Shown piece after piece: positions 60,972 through 64,000 of a stretch of DNA of 64,000 nt (the first letter of the stretch is position 1; each line of letters starts with the position of its first letter). The stretch comes from Micromussa lordhowensis (taxonomy: Eukaryota > Cnidaria > Anthozoa > Scleractinia > Lobophylliidae), in contig OZ026603.1 of assembly GCA_964020085.1 (NCBI GenBank), forward strand, positions 25,225,181 through 25,289,180. The letters are read 5' to 3'. The notes beneath the pieces are model-generated. The model was given only the letters and a program-made list of their open reading frames with translations, was not told where the DNA came from and did no database searches. The position numbers were made by a program, and so were the translations under genes.

Positions 60972-62645
60972 ATGTTATCTTATTGTGTTAAACAAAGAAA
61001 AAGGACAGAATGTGTACCAAATTCTGAAACTTTTGCAATTACAAAAAACGTTAGAAATGCAATGCGATGTATTTGTGCTGAATGTGGAAGTGCAAAATTT
61101 AGGTTTATATCTAAAGGAGAAATGCAAGGAAGCGGTTTTGATGAACTAATTGTCAAAGGGTTGGCTGCTGGTGCAAAAGGATTGTATAACCTTGGAAAAA
61201 TTGGTGCTAGCAAAGCAATAAAATCAGATTATGTAAAAGATAGGGTTAAAGGCATTGGTAAAAGGTATTTGAATAGAGCAATTGACTCTCTGGCTGACGA
61301 TCTTTCTAAAAAAATTGATCCAAGAACTGGAAAAGAAGTCGATATTCATAAAGCAATAGGTAAGTTACCTAAACCGAAAGCTGGTTGGACTTTACCAGGG
61401 CACAAATATACTGGTCCTTACAATGATTTAGAAAACCAAGTAAAATGGGATCGAAACACTGGCCAAATCTATGAAATATATGATAAACCAACAGGTAAGA
61501 CAGATGCTATAGCCATGCAACACGATGTTGATTACTCAGTATGTGCTGATAAGGGAGTAAATGTAAAATCATGTAAAAATGTGGCTGACAAGAAAATGGT
61601 CAAAGCTCTAGATGCAATTCCCTGGAATGAGAGACAGTGGGGTCATTGGCTAGCTAGAAACACTATTAATACAAAGCAAAAACTTGGTTTAGGTGTCAAA
61701 AAAAACGCTGAAAATTTAGACAGTCTAGCTAATGAGTTACACAAACCTATAAAACGAAATTTTCGTAAGCGAAGAGTCATTGCACATAATGTAGATGACA
61801 TCTGGTGTTCAGACTTAGTCGATATGCAAAAGCTTAGCAAATGGAACCGAGGTTATAAATATCTTTTAATGGTCTTAGACCTTTTCAGTAAATATGGTTG
61901 GATAGTACCTCTAAAGACAAAAACTGGCTTAGAAGTCTCTAAAGCGTTTGAAAGCATATTCAAGAAAAATAAGCCTAAAATGTTATGGGTAGACAAAGGA
62001 AAAGAATATTATAACAAAAATGTGCTGGATCTCTTAGCTAAGGATAAGATAACTATCTATTCCACTGAAAACGAAGAGAACTCATCAGTTTGTGAGAGAT
62101 GGAATAGAACTATCAAAGATAAAATGTATAAGAGATTCACTATGCAAAACAATACAGTATACGTTGACATCCTTCCGAAAATACTCGCCTCTTATAACAA
62201 CAGCCGACATAGATCAATAGGAATGACGCCTTTCCAAGCTAGAAGACCTGAAAACTATGGAAAAGTTTATTTTAATTTATATGGTGATTTAGCGAGAGAC
62301 AAAAAGAATGATAAACCAGCATTTGTGATAGGTGATAGAGTTCGAATAAGCAAATACAAAAGGGTGACCTTTGATAAAGGATATACTCCTAATTGGACTG
62401 AAGAAGTTTTCATCATAGACGAAATTAGATTCACTAATCCTATTACTTATAAGATAAAAGACTTAAATGGTGAAGCGATTAAGGGTACTTTCTATAGAGA
62501 AGAGTTACAAAAGACAGATCAAGAGGTCTATAGAATAGAGAAAATTATCAGAAAGTCTAAAGGAAAAGCATTAGTCAAATGGAAAGGTTACCCAGACGAA
62601 TTTAACAGTTGGCTGCCATTAAAAGATTTAGAAAAAATTATTTAA
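60972..62645 (+). CDS. int: Zinc-ribbon/PLA2-like/integrase/chromodomain fusion
   Basis: 557 residues in one frame. Residues 1-45: zinc ribbon (MLSYCVKQRKRTECVP ... CICAECG). About 135-245: PLA2-like domain (HKYTGPYNDLEN; AMQHDVDYSVC). About 285-430: integrase core with D in WCSDLVDMQ, D in LWVDKGKEY and E in SSVCERWNRTIKDKM. About 470-520: SH3-like segment (VIGDRVRISKYKRV). About 525-557: chromodomain (VYRIEKIIRK, VKWKGYP, NSWLPL). The integrase inserts the element; the chromodomain may guide it to chromatin; the PLA2-like part may act in membrane passage. In copy 1 the same gene is split by an A-tract length change. Confidence 0.92.
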   Translation: MLSYCVKQRKRTECVPNSETFAITKNVRNAMRCICAECGSAKFRFISKGEMQGSGFDELIVKGLAAGAKGLYNLGKIGASKAIKSDYVKDRVKGIGKRYLNRAIDSLADDLSKKIDPRTGKEVDIHKAIGKLPKPKAGWTLPGHKYTGPYNDLENQVKWDRNTGQIYEIYDKPTGKTDAIAMQHDVDYSVCADKGVNVKSCKNVADKKMVKALDAIPWNERQWGHWLARNTINTKQKLGLGVKKNAENLDSLANELHKPIKRNFRKRRVIAHNVDDIWCSDLVDMQKLSKWNRGYKYLLMVLDLFSKYGWIVPLKTKTGLEVSKAFESIFKKNKPKMLWVDKGKEYYNKNVLDLLAKDKITIYSTENEENSSVCERWNRTIKDKMYKRFTMQNNTVYVDILPKILASYNNSRHRSIGMTPFQARRPENYGKVYFNLYGDLARDKKNDKPAFVIGDRVRISKYKRVTFDKGYTPNWTEEVFIIDEIRFTNPITYKIKDLNGEAIKGTFYREELQKTDQEVYRIEKIIRKSKGKALVKWKGYPDEFNSWLPLKDLEKII

Positions 62646-62679
62646 AAAAAAAAATTAGATATCATAAATAATTATATAG

Positions 62680-62883
62680 ATGGAAAAAACAGAAGAACAA
62701 TTGAAACGAGAAGAGAGAAACAAAATTAACAATGAAAGACTGAAAAATACTGAATGGTACTGTGATGTATGTGGAAATGGAAAAAATTACACTTATAGAG
62801 GAAAATATATGCATCTAAAGACACAGAAACATAATAGAAACTTACACAAGATTAAATTTACTGGCACACTAATTAGTTTATAA
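62680..62883 (+). CDS. Small U1-type zinc finger protein (copy 2)
   Basis: 67 residues. A charged N-terminus (EEQLKREERNKINNERL) then EWYCDVCGNGKNYTYRG ... HLKTQKH, a C2H2 finger of U1/matrin type that may bind RNA or DNA. Preceded by ATTATATAG. Last Polinton gene before the Gypsy insertion. Confidence 0.72.
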   Translation: MEKTEEQLKREERNKINNERLKNTEWYCDVCGNGKNYTYRGKYMHLKTQKHNRNLHKIKFTGTLISL

Positions 62884-62933
62884 TAATTTAATAATTTAAA
62901 AAAGTTAAGATTTAAAAAAAAAAAATTAGACAT

Positions 62934-63534
62934 TGTTACGATCACTCTCGACCGACAGAAAGATACACTTATAAACTCTCGTTCAAACTCAACTTATTTA
63001 TTTAAAATACGTGATGTGATATCTCGACTACAGAAGAGCGGCTTCTAAACAATATAAAATACTACAGTACCGCTAAGTTTAACCTACTGCCTGAACTCTA
63101 GTCACCACTGACAGAAAACTCAGAATCCTTCTTGTTCTCCTTTCGGTCCACTTGACCTTGAACAAAAGCTCCTCTATAGCTCCAACAGCAATAGTACTCC
63201 ACTCGGTCTCCGCCGAGAACACTAACAAAGCCGAACCACCGTCGACTGTCGATAACTCTTTCACTCTTACTGACAAACTAAGCCAACTCTCTCGAAGCCG
63301 TAACTCTTTTCCAGCCGTAAATCTCTTTCGAAGCCGTAAATACTACGTATCTGACTCTTTATATACATTTCAGTAATGTTCTAGAATGTTCTTGGTGTTT
63401 CTATTTTCGGTAACAATATATAATAAAACTATTTACATCATAATACGTAAATAACTTGAAAACTGCTGAGTCATCGTGACACGAAACGTATTAAATATTC
63501 TAGAAGGTTCTAGATACATCCATTCTCCATAACA
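62934..63534 (-). repeat. Gypsy-like 3' LTR
   Basis: On the element's strand it starts TGTTATGG after the polypurine tract (63535-63546) and ends CGTAACA. Only this LTR is in the window, so age cannot be judged. Confidence 0.85.
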
Positions 63535-63577
63535 CCCTCCTCCTTCAAGAAAAGAAAGTTTGTAAAACTTTCTTGCT

Positions 63578-64000
63578 TTAGATTCGCACTCGTGAGAGAC
63601 AGTCAGCAATGACATTGTCCTTTCCTTTGATGTGTCTTATATCCAAAACATACTCTTGTAACATTAAACTCCACCTAAGCAATCGCTGATTCTTACCCTT
63701 CATCTTGTGAATAAAAACAAGAGGATTGTGATCACTATAAACAACAATAGGTAAACTAGAAGAACTGATATAAACTTCAAAATGCTGTAGTGCTAACACT
63801 AGTGCTAGACACTCTTTCTCTATGGTGGAGTAGTTCTTTTGGTTCTTATTGAATTTCTTTGAAAAGTAACATACAGGATGTTCCACACCTTCATCATCTT
63901 CCTGTAACAGAACGGCACCAGCGGCCACATCACTTGCATCTACCGCCAGGTTGAAGGAAGACTTGAAGTCTGGTGCTGCCAATACAGGGGCACTCTGTAA
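63578..64000 (-). CDS. pol: Gypsy pol fragment: RNase H
   Basis: Open to the right window edge. Contains the Ty3/Gypsy RNase H landmarks: FNLAVDASDVAAGAVLLQ (catalytic Asp), HPVCYFSKKF, YSTIEKECLALVLAL (catalytic Glu), VVYSDHNPL (Asp) and HIKGKDNVIADCLSR. The frame stops shortly after CLSR, where an integrase would normally follow. Either a deletion, or a lineage with integrase upstream of RT (Gmr1-type order). Confidence 0.9.
   Translation of the reverse strand, partial: LQSAPVLAAPDFKSSFNLAVDASDVAAGAVLLQEDDEGVEHPVCYFSKKFNKNQKNYSTIEKECLALVLALQHFEVYISSSSLPIVVYSDHNPLVFIHKMKGKNQRLLRWSLMLQEYVLDIRHIKGKDNVIADCLSRVRI

Larger units (their letters stand above)
48523..62933. mobile_element. Polinton/Maverick, copy 2, right end not in window
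   Basis: The left end AGTAGTGTAGTAATTGGGG matches the copy 1 terminus. The gene order is that of copy 1 from the two-TM gene through the small zinc finger. At 62934 a Gypsy-like LTR element begins, so the DNA polymerase and right TIR are displaced beyond the window or lost. Two other retroelement tails (53390-53625, 56588-56834) are inserted. The expected left target-site sequence is TCGACA (48517-48522). Confidence 0.95.
62934..64000 (-). mobile_element. Gypsy-like LTR retrotransposon, 3' end
   Basis: A 601-bp LTR (62934-63534) plus the end of a pol frame on the minus strand. The polypurine tract GAAGGAGGAGGG directly precedes the LTR. Inserted in the non-coding gap after the Polinton zinc finger gene; GACAT (62929-62933) is the expected target duplication. 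The pol frame ends with RNase H, leaving only about 43 bp before the LTR, so no integrase follows. Confidence 0.9.

Overview
This looks like a stretch of an animal nuclear genome, most likely a cnidarian (anthozoan-like). That guess rests on intron-containing C-type-lectin receptor genes, a dense mixture of BEL/Pao and Gypsy LTR elements, Penelope-like and LINE debris and MITEs, and on the Polinton gene style. No bacterial operons, rRNA or convincing tRNA genes were seen. Species assignment is inference only.

Layout. 1-6812: a young BEL/Pao retrotransposon on the minus strand, inserted in an older reading frame. 7.2-19.5 kb: host DNA carrying Penelope-like remnants, several TTAA-flanked inverted-repeat elements, LINE fragments, and the exons of a first C-type-lectin-like receptor gene (plus strand; decayed lectin exon, Ser/Thr stalk, transmembrane exon, tyrosine-rich tail). 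19,544-38,825: a complete Polinton/Maverick (copy 1; 19,282 bp, 6-bp target duplication AAGATA, long inverted terminal repeats). 38.8-48.5 kb: a roughly 1-kb octanucleotide satellite and a second C-type-lectin-like receptor gene (signal peptide, CTLD, stalk, TM). 48,523-62,933: a second Polinton (copy 2), whose right part is cut by a Gypsy-like LTR element (62,934 to the window end). Its DNA polymerase must lie beyond the window or be lost.

The Polintons are the main content. Both have the same plan: a left arm read leftwards (two-TM protein, short fibre, long fibre, coiled-coil protein, packaging ATPase) and a right arm read rightwards (PPxY protein, minor capsid protein, basic protein, major capsid protein, then a variable slot, a core-like protein plus adenain-like protease, a family of zinc-ribbon proteins, a phospholipase A2-like domain joined to a chromodomain integrase, a small zinc finger, protein-primed DNA polymerase B). 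Together these are a virion-forming and self-integrating gene set. Almost every gene on both strands has an AT-rich TATATA-like motif directly against its start codon, suggesting gene-by-gene virus-style transcription. Neither copy is intact. Different genes are broken in each (stops, frameshifts, a MITE, LINE tails), so they read as decaying endogenous copies of one lineage with swapped cargo. Copy 2 carries a gene with an acidic tail reminiscent of viral ssDNA-binding proteins where copy 1 carries a zinc-ribbon gene.

Points most worth a second look: the swapped slot, the shared zinc-ribbon N-terminal modules, a two-TM protein reminiscent of SLATT-type effectors, phage-tail-fibre-like repeats in the fibre, the reiterated AGTAGT terminus, the start-codon promoter motif, and an ITAM-like tail assembled across an intron in the first lectin receptor gene.
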